DNA from: Labyrinthula sp. Ha
Lineage: Eukaryota > Sar > Bigyra > Labyrinthulida > Labyrinthulaceae
DNA length: 64,000 nt
Assembly: GCA_015227615.1 (NCBI GenBank)
Contig: JAALGZ010000002.1
Span: forward strand, 124,001 to 188,000
Reading direction: 5' to 3'
Shown in pieces: positions 1-9,800 of the stretch. The position numbers were made by a program, and so were the translations under genes. The notes under the pieces were generated by a model. That model saw only the letters and a program-made list of their open reading frames with translations. It was not told where the DNA came from and ran no database searches. Positions within the stretch are counted from its first letter, which is position 1. Every line of letters begins with the position of its first letter.

Positions 1-1026
1 ATCTTTTAGAAGCTTCTTCCCTCATTTCCTACATTTCAACTTCAAGACAAAGAATTCACGAATTCCAGATAAATAGTTAATTTCACCCTTTATATCTGAA
101 GGACCTTGGAAAGTAACCTTGATTAACTCAGCTACAGCAAGTTTTTTTCATATTTCTTGTCCGCACCTTGTTCATCATTTCTAAACTTCAATAAATAATA
201 TTTATTTCAGATGCAGGGTTGAGTACATCGTCACAGGAGCACGTACTTGTAAAACAAAGCTTTTCTGAACGAAATTAGTCAGTGTCTCTAGCCGAAGCAT
301 ACTTTGTACATAATAGTAGGGGTGTTTGTCAACTGCTATCTAGCTGATGAAAACTAGGTTATTAACTTTGATAAGATCACTACGGGACAGTTAGAGGGTT
401 AGGGTATTTAACCTCAAGTAGCTTAAATTATACAGCTATTAAAGCTCTTACACTTAGTTTAATACCTCAAAATGGCAATCTTGTTTACTGGCTGTGGTGT
501 TTTCGACCGGATTTTACTATAATCATTTTATGAACTTTTTTGTAAACTGGTTAAGGTCCTATCTCTCTCGCAAAAACTTTATTCATGAACTACTATTTCA
601 GTTAGAACTTAATTGGTCTGATTTCTTCCCGAGTAAGAAATGTAATTTATTTAATTACAAAGTAGTGTTCTTTCGACGTGGTTATTGCACACCTTTTGCC
701 TTAACTAAAGCTGTCCAAATTAATTGTAGGCACCATAACTATTATGCTGATTATTTATATTTTGTATATTAAATAAAACACAGTAACGAAGTGTTCGAGT
801 GACCGCTCATACATTTCCTGCATGTTAGTTTGCTAAGCCTCTACTTCAACCGGTCAACACTGCAAGGTAAAACCAAAGAGTTATAATTCTATGGCTCTAT
901 TTTTCTGATCAAAGCAAAAACTAGGAAGACAGAATAATTCGATAATTGCTACTGTAAATAACTTTTAATGCCTACCCAAACAATCTCAAGCAAATGTACA
1001 CATCAAAGTTAAATAACACGGATATC
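1..1026. other. Intergenic, no gene recognised
   Basis: AT-rich sequence downstream of the asparagine synthetase gene. The only longer open frame (494-772, plus strand) starts with GTG and has the Phe/Tyr/Asn/Leu-rich composition expected from chance in AT-rich DNA. I see no tRNA, repeat or conserved protein signature here. Confidence 0.6.
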
Positions 1027-2835
1027 TTACTCTCCTTTTACCGTCTTCATTACATCATCATAAGCACTTTCATGAACCCCTTTCACTGCACGTCCTGAAT
1101 TGTCACCTCCTACACCTGACGCCAGTCTCTTAAATTCTTCATCCCATTCAATAGCCGCAGGCGTCGAGCAAGCGATGCTTGGACCTGAAGGTACTGTGTT
1201 TCTTGCACTTTCTGAAGGAAACGCGTTCTCGAACATTTCTCTATAAACATAAGCTTCCTTTGTCTGCGGGGTATTCACCGGAAATCTCTTTGCTCTATTC
1301 TTGAACTGTGAATCTGATACTTTAGCAGCTCCGTTGTCTCTCAACCCGTCAATCCAACTATATCCCACACCATCTGAAAACTGTTCCTTCTGTCTCCAAA
1401 GTACTTCTGCCGGTAGGTATTTATATTCCTTCGTTTCATCAAAAGCTTTCCTTAGGATATATTTCTCGATTTTCTTTGCATTGTTTCTAGGTATTTTCAA
1501 ATCCGGGTTCATGTTCATAACAAGATCCAAGAACTCCTTATCTAGAAAGGGTACTCTAGGTTCCACCCCAAACGAACTCATGGCTTTGTTTGCTCGCAGG
1601 CAATCATAATAGTGCAGGTTATCTAGTTTCCTTACAGTCTCTTCATGAAGGGCTTTTCCATCGGGTGCCTTGTGGAAATACAAGTATCCAGCAAGACATT
1701 CATCAGCGCCCTCCCCAGATAAAACCATCTTCACCCCGAGAGCCTTAATCTTTCTAGCCATTAAGTACATTGGCGTACTAGCTCTAATGGTTGTTACATC
1801 ATACGTCTCCAAATGATATATTACCTCGTGTAAAACGTCCAATCCCTCCTGCACAGTAAATACAAACTCATGATGCTGGGTTCCTAGAAAATCACTAACT
1901 TTCTTAGCGGCTTCTAAGTCAGGACTACCTTTTAGCCCAATACTGAAAGAATGAATCGCAGGGTAGTTTGGCATTTTGTTTTTGAACTTTACTGCAACGC
2001 TTGCAACCAAACTTGAGTCCAATCCACCACTAAGCAGAACACCCCAAGGAACATCAGACATCATTCTCTTCTGTACCGCCTTTTCGAAGGCAGATTTAAC
2101 CATAGGCAATAGTTGCTCCTCCGACAGACCAATGTTATTAGGAGCTGTTCTCCACGAAGGATCATAGTATCTAACAAATTTCTCGCCCTCTGGTAAACTT
2201 GAGTCATAGTAATGTCCAGGTGGGAATATTTCGAAAGATGGGCACTGCGAATGAATGGCTTTCAACTCTGATGAGAACATAATGGCTCCATCAGCACGAT
2301 ACCCGATATATAAGGGACATATTCCCATATGATCTCTAGCGGCAAAGTACTTCACAGACAAATCATCTTGCACAACCATCAAAACAAATGCAAACATTCC
2401 ATCTAACATGCTCATCATCTTAACACCATGCTTCTGGAACAGCGGAAGGATAACTTCACAATCAGATAACGTCTGGTACGGAAAATCCTTGAACTCCTCC
2501 CTTATTTCATTATGGTTGTAAATCTCTCCATTCACAGTCAAAGCCATAGCTCCAGGTTGCTTCGCATAAAACCCATTTTCCAAGGAACTTTTTTCTTCTT
2601 CCTTGGCAGCTTGCTCTAACGGACTAAAAACTAGCGGTTGAGCACCAGATTCAGGGCAAACAATTCCAAGACGTTCATGAGCAAGAAAAAAGGAGTTCTT
2701 AGACGGTGCTTGGTAAAAATACAATCCAGACCAGTCTGGTCCTCTGTGGCGAAGTAACTTCGAGCATTTAAGACATGTGCTGCGCAAAGTTGACGGTGCT
2801 TCTGGTGAATCTAGTAAGCAAAGGATACCACACAT
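1027..2835 (-). CDS. asnB: Asparagine synthetase (glutamine-hydrolysing)
   Basis: Makes asparagine from aspartate, glutamine and ATP in the cytosol. From the chosen start the protein opens MCGIL, giving the Cys-2 nucleophile of class II glutamine amidotransferases. The glutaminase domain also shows RHRGPD (about residues 29-34), NGEIYNH (about 102-108) and RDHMGICPLY (about 167-176). The synthetase domain has the PP-loop SGGLDSS at 269-275, then the SGEGADE and RVPFLD blocks. Length (602 aa) fits eukaryotic AsnB. There is an insert of roughly 25 residues around 71-97 relative to plant or bacterial enzymes as I remember them. An in-frame ATG at 2907 would add 24 residues; I prefer 2835 because the catalytic Cys must be N-terminal, unless the extension is a cleaved propeptide. 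No introns. Family assignment is secure. Confidence 0.96.
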   Translation of the reverse strand: MCGILCLLDSPEAPSTLRSTCLKCSKLLRHRGPDWSGLYFYQAPSKNSFFLAHERLGIVCPESGAQPLVFSPLEQAAKEEEKSSLENGFYAKQPGAMALTVNGEIYNHNEIREEFKDFPYQTLSDCEVILPLFQKHGVKMMSMLDGMFAFVLMVVQDDLSVKYFAARDHMGICPLYIGYRADGAIMFSSELKAIHSQCPSFEIFPPGHYYDSSLPEGEKFVRYYDPSWRTAPNNIGLSEEQLLPMVKSAFEKAVQKRMMSDVPWGVLLSGGLDSSLVASVAVKFKNKMPNYPAIHSFSIGLKGSPDLEAAKKVSDFLGTQHHEFVFTVQEGLDVLHEVIYHLETYDVTTIRASTPMYLMARKIKALGVKMVLSGEGADECLAGYLYFHKAPDGKALHEETVRKLDNLHYYDCLRANKAMSSFGVEPRVPFLDKEFLDLVMNMNPDLKIPRNNAKKIEKYILRKAFDETKEYKYLPAEVLWRQKEQFSDGVGYSWIDGLRDNGAAKVSDSQFKNRAKRFPVNTPQTKEAYVYREMFENAFPSESARNTVPSGPSIACSTPAAIEWDEEFKRLASGVGGDNSGRAVKGVHESAYDDVMKTVKGE

Positions 2836-2947
2836 TACTGGTTTAGTTTTGTAGGGTGTTCTTGGTAGAAATTTCTGGTGTATTTCGGCAAATGATAGGG
2901 ATGTCATTTATGGACATCTTTAGGATTTAGATTAAGATCATGAAAAA

Positions 2948-2960
2948 TTTTGGGCGCGAA
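2948..2960. promoter_or_regulatory. GC-rich promoter element with E2F-like core
   Basis: TTTTGGGCGCGAA lies about 40 bp upstream of the ATG at 2907 of the asparagine synthetase gene. The GGGCGCGAA part resembles the E2F/DP consensus. The reverse strand also contains GCCCAAAA, the core of a motif found before H2B and the acyltransferase gene. A regulatory role is inferred from position and sequence only. Confidence 0.3.
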
Positions 2961-3142
2961 GCAAGAAAAACAGTTATATGTCCTTGCCTCAACAGAATTG
3001 CTTGACTCCGACCTCCACAGAGGGCCTAGAGTGTGCGAGCCAGCGTGAACAGAGACTACTTGTAGTTTCTGTGAACGTAGGTGGTCTTACTACAACAAAA
3101 CTTAACCTTTTAGAAGAAAAAACTCAGTAACTGTCGATTTTG

Positions 3143-3442
3143 ATGTTGCAAGAGTTACACGAATCAGGCTACAAGATGTTAACGGAAAGGGTGAAAGTCA
3201 GCAGCAGCAAAGGTAAGTGGTTTTTCTCAAAACCACCTACTGGAGCTGCAGGCGTAGCGACCTACTTGGCTGAAGAACTTGCTTGCAACGTTCCTACAGT
3301 TCAAAGTACTAGCGACAGGATCCTGAAAGTAGTTATCCAAGGCACCGGCAACGCACAAGTGAGTAGAACGGCGCTGAAGAAGGAAGGTAAGCTGGGGTTC
3401 TCAAAAAGAAGGAATGCGAATGGAAAGCTGCTAGAAAATTAG
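3143..3442 (+). CDS. Hypothetical basic protein, 99 aa
   Basis: ATG-initiated ORF divergent from asparagine synthetase, with 307 bp between the two chosen start codons. The protein is Ser/Lys-rich and basic toward its C-terminus (SKRRNANGKL), with no membrane segment or motif that I recognise. Codon use (GGC, GCG, CTG, AGC, CTT) is GC-richer than the surrounding desert and close to that of asnB, which argues for present or past coding function. A near-consensus splice donor (AAAGGTAAGTGG) occurs inside it, so it could be a first exon. It may also be a chance ORF. Confidence 0.3.
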   Translation: MLQELHESGYKMLTERVKVSSSKGKWFFSKPPTGAAGVATYLAEELACNVPTVQSTSDRILKVVIQGTGNAQVSRTALKKEGKLGFSKRRNANGKLLEN

Positions 3443-4253
3443 TTAAAGATTAAAGGGAACTGCATCAGCTAGGATAAACCCGTTGACCTATGTACGCGAA
3501 CTTCTTGGACTCACTGGAACATCCTGAACCTGGAACCCGAACATTTAGCAACTGCATCTAAAAAATATTACAACCCCAGCCAATAAATGGAACACAGCCC
3601 CCTTCTCCCTTAAGATACAGCCTGAATGGGCCTCCCAACCTCCCTAACTCCATCCCAACCCAAAACAGCCAAACACCCAAATAACCAGAATCCACATCCT
3701 GACCCAGAAACCAGCCAAAACCCCTTCGATACACCTCCCTGGAACTCCTAAGAGTTATGGAAAGCAAGAATACACCGTTCATGACCTTGGATCAACCTCA
3801 TCTAAAACCCCGATGTAACAGAAACCCTCAGAAACCTCAGCTCACCACCTTCTGGATAAAATCAGCTCAAATAGTTTCAAAACTTGTTCAAGCATCCATC
3901 ATAAGCTTCATTGTAATCCCCAGGAACGTTATTGACACCTTCTGTCGTCTGCTTTGGCCTTCTTGGCTCGGCGGAAAAAGATTTCAATCCTTTTGCAATT
4001 TTTGATTGATTTAGGATTGAGATTTTGGGAAACCAACATTTTGGGAAACCAAGTATGAATAATCTAGAGTAATGCAACCTTGGACGAATGAAATCAGGTA
4101 TCCTGGAAAACTGACCAATAAGAACCAGAGAAAAGGACAAGATATTGATAGTAACAAGAAGCATAGTAAGTAGTATAACGGAACCCCGATAGGTGAAGAG
4201 TGTAGTAAGTACCAGGCTCGTAGAAGGTTAGGCCACTAGGCCCATTTAGTCGT

Positions 4254-4272
4254 TAACTAACTAACTAACTAA
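4254..4272. repeat. TAAC tetranucleotide microsatellite
   Basis: Short tandem run of TAAC/AACT units in the desert between asnB and the first duplicated block. No function is apparent. Confidence 0.8.
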
Positions 4273-5172
4273 AGATCATGAGATAAACAAGAAAGATAAC
4301 TACGAGATTATATATTTCCAGGAAATTTACAACGAAATGAATATGACATTATCAGCATTTTATTGCTTTAAGTTCTTTAACAAACTTGGTAATTAGTACC
4401 ATTATTTTAACCATGCGTAGAGGCAGAAAAAAAAAAGTTCCACTAGCATGTTGAGATGTTAGTTAAAGCTCAACACAAACAGTTATAACCATAAGAAATA
4501 CAAAAGGATAGTTTGTACAAAACCTATGTGTTAACCAATAAGTCCATGTCAAGGTTTTTAACACGGGTTCATAACGATATTGTCTTGTAATTCAGATCTC
4601 TTTGGAGCTGAAATAGATTCATCCAAGCTGGAAACGCTCTTTATAAAATTTTCTAGCACTTCGAACTAATAATTAATCGGTTCTATAACTTGCGTGCACA
4701 GTTAAGCACAGACGTTTACTGCTTTCCCTAGGCTATTCTACCATATAAATTTAATTTTGAGTAAGGCTCTTAGCAGACTCTCTCGCCCATTTAGTTGAAG
4801 CTTTTTTACCCCTTGGTTTTCATCAGTCCCATTGCAATTTATATTTAATACTCTGGTTTCAATACAGTATGGTTTTTATTATGTGAATTGAAGACTGTTG
4901 TTATTTTATTTGTTTAATGAACAAAACTTGATATAATGTTTCGTTCATCTTCCAAGACAAAAACTAGTTAGAATAGAAACAAGTTACCAAAATCGTTTTA
5001 AATATCACACCTCATATAGCCAGATGCCCACAGTCTTACTTGCTCTCTGCATTAATACACAAAAACCTGAAAATTCTGCATAACCTGTTCGCCCCCAACT
5101 TTATATTTTTAGACCCAACGTATATGGTTACCATGAAGTAAATTCCCGATAAAACAAAAGCTATAATTGCTT

Positions 5173-5194
5173 GGAGAGGGAGAGGGAGAGAGAG
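5173..5194. repeat. GA-rich simple repeat
   Basis: Purine run of GAGAGG and GAGA units on the plus strand. Ordinary simple-sequence repeat. Confidence 0.75.
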
Positions 5195-8100
5195 TTGAAA
5201 TGTAGTTACCTTTCAAGTCAGTTTTAATATCAAGTAAAAGTTTTATCTAGTCTGCAATTATTTGCTAGGTCAAGAATTAAAGATTTTAACATACCACTGT
5301 AATATTGACTCAGCACTTGTCCTAGAACACTCTGGACACAACCTAAGATTTAAATTCGCTTGTGAATTATCCAGAACTGGGAAGCACAGACTTAGAGTGT
5401 AGGCTTGCAGCGCTGCTTCAGCTAATTAAGCTAGGTGTTGAGGCCAAGTGACAGTTTTCTTACATATTACAGCAGCTTTTTAAAGCAAAGAGAATAATTT
5501 CAAAGAAGCTCGTTACAACTCTCATACCTTAAAACACAGCGCAATTCTAAGTAAAATGGTTCTCTCATCCTTAATTCGGGTATCAACATATCGTAAACCA
5601 AAAAATAGGGTCTTAAAATTCTGTTGAACATGTAGAGAACCCCATATTTGGCCTCTGGGTAGTAATTGAGACTTACTGTTTGAATATATCATGTTACGTT
5701 ATTTTAGTTTTGGGTATATGACTGGGGCATTGCATGGGTTTGATATTTTGCATTTTCAATGAGTATAGGGTGAACAAGTTTTGAGGATACTTGAAACATC
5801 TCCTGGACTTAATGTAAAAGTTAAGAATCAAAATGAAACGTTTGTCTTTCTGAAGTTTTGGGAATTTGCTCTAGCATTGAAACATCTTACTCCAAACATG
5901 CACGTGTTCTTAGGAGGGCTGAAAACTGAAGAAAATGCTTGTATGGCTCAGTTCAGAATATGTAAAAAAATCAGTCGAACATAATTCAAAACTCGAACAT
6001 ATCTCTGAAAAAAACAAACGAACTTTGATTTGAGCTAAGGCTGGACATGTTAGAGCTGCTTGAAAGCCTAGAATGGTTTTCTTCCTCCAGGGTGTGGGAG
6101 TCTAAGAGGCCTTGATACTGTGGAACTTTTTCTCCCTGGATACAGGATGAAGAAAAAACAATGGACATTTGCGCCTCGTTGTTTCTGTCAAACACGTCAT
6201 TACCAATCTTACTTAGGTAAAAAAAACCTTGTTTTGCACTAAAGATGAGCCATGAATAATATCTTGAATGCCAGAGTATACTTGGGGTTATTCCTTGCTT
6301 ACGTTGGTTAGCGGAATTTATTAAGACACAGCATTGGTAGCATTAGTTAGCGCATTATTTTTTTGTACAGTCGGTTCTAGTATGAAACACGCTTATGAGA
6401 CTAGGAGGAATCAGTATAATATTAATCCGTCTGTAGATACCTATATTTAAATAGGTTATATAAAGAGCTTCTAGGAAGATTTGAAATGGTCGAAGTACTG
6501 TATACTAAGTCGTAGCAGTTGCTGGGGGTATTAAAGTTTTAACATTTGTTGTTCCCGGTACTTAGGTATTTATATAGTATTAAGTATAGTTGCACCAACT
6601 GTGTGGTAATGTAATAATCTTGTATAACTTTGTAAAGTGCCACCAGTCATAAAGGATAGAGTCATTCACCCGAGTGCTTAGTGTATGACTACGCTATGAA
6701 ACAAATAAACAGGTTTGTATTTACAATATATCAACGTAGTTCTCCTCATATGCAAGTCACCTATTCCACTTAGGACCCAAGTAAAAAAAAGCTCTGTTTA
6801 GGCTATTACTCTTACGGGAATGAAATCCCGTACAGCTAAAACGCAGTTAAAATCTAAAGCAAGGGCTTATGAAGTAACCTTTTTTCTGATCTTAAGACAT
6901 AATCTTAAAAGTCGTTACTATGCTTTCTTAGTCAGCCTAAGACTCAAAATAGAGACCAAGCTCGCAATTATCACCAGTACAGTGAATAAAGATCAGTTCA
7001 GTTAGTCTGTTTCCATTTGGTCTCTAAGGAAATCCATTACAGTACCTAATTCAGTTTCTTAGCATCTAGTCATCAGCTAATAAAGAAGTCTGGTAGTACT
7101 TTTTTTCATAACTATCTGTAGTTATGCCACTTAGATGTTAATGCGTTGTACCTTTGCTTACTTTCTTCGCGATTTCTTAAGAACTATAACGAATAATAAA
7201 CTGCCGAGTGAAAACTAGATCAAATTGTTAAATTGTAATACATAGAAATATAGATTATAAATCATAATGTTTCACGAGGAGTATATCTCAGGAGAAGAAT
7301 CTACTCAAATTATACTGATGAATAGCTTTTTCAAAGCTTCAAATAATCATTTTAAACTAAAAGCTTAGTAAGGTTTCTGATTCTGTTAACATAGAATATT
7401 TTGTTTAGACACACTGCTAAAGAACCCCTCTCTATACGAGTGATTAAAAAATATCTTTTATTTTTTTATTCTAAGTGTGTTTGTTTTTTGCCAAAATAGT
7501 TTTGCAAGGCATATACCATAAGTTTAACTTTGGGATGATGACAGTATTATGATCAAACATTAGACAGATGTTGCAGAAAGTTATATTCACTTAGTTAGAA
7601 CCTACTTTAAAATGTTTTTTCACTTTTTAACTAAGAGTAGGGAATATCTTTTGCTTAGTATTTCTTGCCGATAAAACCGATTTTATTCATAAATGCGAAC
7701 CCTAAACAGGAAGGGAAATATATAAAAGAACTTCATTCTCTTCTATCTTCCATCGATAAAACAACAGGAGTTGTACTACATTCCTAGGCATACTTCCAGT
7801 AGCCATAAATTCGTGTTGTCGAAACACAAACTTATATCAATCAACATGGAGCACAACCCAGCAACTGTATACATCAAAAACCATTCTTTTGAAATATACT
7901 TTAAACTCCCTAGCAGTCTCCTTTGACAGAAAATCATTTATCAAACTATGATTCAAGAAAATTAGAAACGAAAAGGTATTTTTCCATTTTGACAGCGTAG
8001 TAAGCCTAGATCAGAAGTTGGGCGTGACCACAAGATTGATCTGAGACATCAAGGGTAGATACTAAAGTATTTAATTTACACACACAGAAGTTGAAATTTC

Positions 8101-8228
8101 TTGGTTTCGTCGTATACTTTAGTCACCATTGATATGCTGTTGTTTCTTGTAAAAACCTTGAAATCAGTTACGTACTATCAAAATTTCCTTGTCCAAAGAC
8201 TATTGAGTAAAAGTTAAAGAGAAAGGTT

Positions 8229-9704
8229 TCATATCCAATATGCGCATAAACAATTTCTTATTGTGTTGTCTTCAGTTAATTCCCTAGGGTTGAGTTGAAG
8301 AAATACTCTTACACTCTTGATTTGGCTTTGAAGTTCCAAATCTAAGGGGAAGAAGAAATATTCACCGTTTTTAACAAACTTAGAAAAATGCAGAGACCTC
8401 TCTTGAGTTTGTGGTGTAAAACTATTGTTGTCATAAGTTTCGAGTAGTACGCAAATTTCAAAACTTTCTGAACTGTATAATGAAGAAGCTTGAATATTTC
8501 CTTTAAGTGTAAAAATATCAACATTATTCCGTACTTCTCTTGAGTAATAAACGTTCTGTAACTTAACTTCCAGGGGTCTCATTACTTCGATTAGTTTTAT
8601 AGTAGGCAAAGCAGATTTTAGTTTGAGAAGAAAGCTTATAAAATACTCTTCTAACTTATTCTCTTCTTGGCATATATTGTAAAACTCTTCGATATCTTTT
8701 GTATTCACCAATTTCTTCGTACAGAGTATATAAAAAAATGGCAAAGCATACGATAAAAAATTTCCTAAAGATGACTTTTCCTTATTTATTCCAAGGAGAA
8801 TATCTAACACAAGATTTATTCCTTTGGAAAATATATTCACAGCGTATTCTTTGTTATTTATGCTATCTGATAAAAATGAAATATATTTCAAGAAATCTTC
8901 GTAGTTTTTATTTTCAACTAAGTTCAAAGCAAATGATGTTGTTACTTGTTCCATAAACATAAACAAACAACTTTTATTTTTCGACACTAGATCTTGATTA
9001 GATTCTTCTGAAGTCGTTTCGTTTTCATCTATTATTTTTTCTGCTGATAAAACATCAGCAGCACATTGTTTCTCAGTTTCTTCCTCAAAACTATTTAGTT
9101 TCATTTTTAATTCTTCAAATAAATTCTTCTTCTGCCAATATAGAATATTGTTTTCAAACACTCGTCGAAGGATTTGATTTACTTCTTTCTTGAACTCACT
9201 TTTTTTCTTAACTTGTTTAACCATCTTTTTGAAAAGAAAAAGAAAGGTATCTGTGGAAATATTACTTGTCTTAAATAAGATTTGGTCAATAAGCTTACGT
9301 ATTTCTTTCTCTTTGATATCATAACAATTGATTACATCTTTCCAATTTTCTTCAGAAGGAAAACTTGTAACTTTATCATTTTTGTCTTGCACATTCTCTA
9401 AAAGATTTCTGTAATGTGTCAAAACAGAATTAAATAACTTCAAAATTTCTTTTGTTTCCTTAAATGAGCAAGTATATAACTTTGGGAGTGAAACATCTAA
9501 TACTCTTCTTAATAAACCAAAACTTTCATGAGTTTTTTCTTCTTTTATATTTTCAACAATTTTTTTTAATCCGTCAATAAATTTTGTTGATTCGATAATA
9601 TGTCCGTTAGTGAACTTATAATTTTCATATTTTGAGAAATCTAAAATTCTTCCGTTTTCACTAATGCTTAACGGTCTTCTAGATAACTCTTGAAGTTTCT
9701 CCAT
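8229..9704 (-). CDS. Unrecognised 491-aa protein, copy A
   Basis: I do not recognise this protein. It is intron-free, ATG-initiated, Lys/Glu/Asn/Leu-rich and largely alpha-helical in appearance. A charged acidic low-complexity stretch lies near residues 200-230. A more hydrophobic helical region follows at about 240-350, and the last 100 or so residues look beta-rich. No signal peptide or clear transmembrane segment is visible. It is divergently transcribed from the Cdh1-like gene with 96 bp between start codons, so the two probably share a promoter. The second copy at 41490-42965 differs at 8 residues, and my count of codon changes is 8 replacement to 1 silent. Possible identities include a tethering-complex or nuclear scaffold protein, but this is only a guess. 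Confidence 0.85.
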   Translation of the reverse strand: MEKLQELSRRPLSISENGRILDFSKYENYKFTNGHIIESTKFIDGLKKIVENIKEEKTHESFGLLRRVLDVSLPKLYTCSFKETKEILKLFNSVLTHYRNLLENVQDKNDKVTSFPSEENWKDVINCYDIKEKEIRKLIDQILFKTSNISTDTFLFLFKKMVKQVKKKSEFKKEVNQILRRVFENNILYWQKKNLFEELKMKLNSFEEETEKQCAADVLSAEKIIDENETTSEESNQDLVSKNKSCLFMFMEQVTTSFALNLVENKNYEDFLKYISFLSDSINNKEYAVNIFSKGINLVLDILLGINKEKSSLGNFLSYALPFFYILCTKKLVNTKDIEEFYNICQEENKLEEYFISFLLKLKSALPTIKLIEVMRPLEVKLQNVYYSREVRNNVDIFTLKGNIQASSLYSSESFEICVLLETYDNNSFTPQTQERSLHFSKFVKNGEYFFFPLDLELQSQIKSVRVFLQLNPRELTEDNTIRNCLCAYWI

Positions 9705-9800
9705 TAGAATATGATTGGTTAAAGAATTTGATTGGTTAAGTGATGTACTATTTGGTCATATTTAGGGACGTTTTGAAAAGCAAATTCAAACTTAAAAAAA
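9705..9800. promoter_or_regulatory. Bidirectional promoter with paired CCAAT-like boxes, copy A
   Basis: The 96-bp region between two divergent start codons contains GATTGGTTAA twice, at 9713-9722 and 9730-9739, spaced 17 bp apart. ATTGG is the reverse of the CCAAT box bound by NF-Y-type factors. The same pair is kept in the second copy, where only two substitutions occur in the whole interval. The regulatory role is inferred. Confidence 0.5.

Larger units (their letters stand above)
3443..8202. other. Gene desert with strand-skewed block and simple repeats
   Basis: No supported gene. Visible items are a C-rich, G-poor plus-strand block at about 3545-3860, a TAAC tetranucleotide run at 4254-4272, and a GA-rich run at 5173-5194. 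ORFs of 60-95 aa here (for example 3757-4005, 5781-5984, 6820-7005) look like chance frames. The rest is unstructured AT-rich sequence. Confidence 0.5.

Noticed and set aside
494-772. 92-codon plus-strand ORF
   Set aside because: GTG start, Phe/Tyr/Asn-rich composition and no motif; expected by chance in AT-rich DNA.
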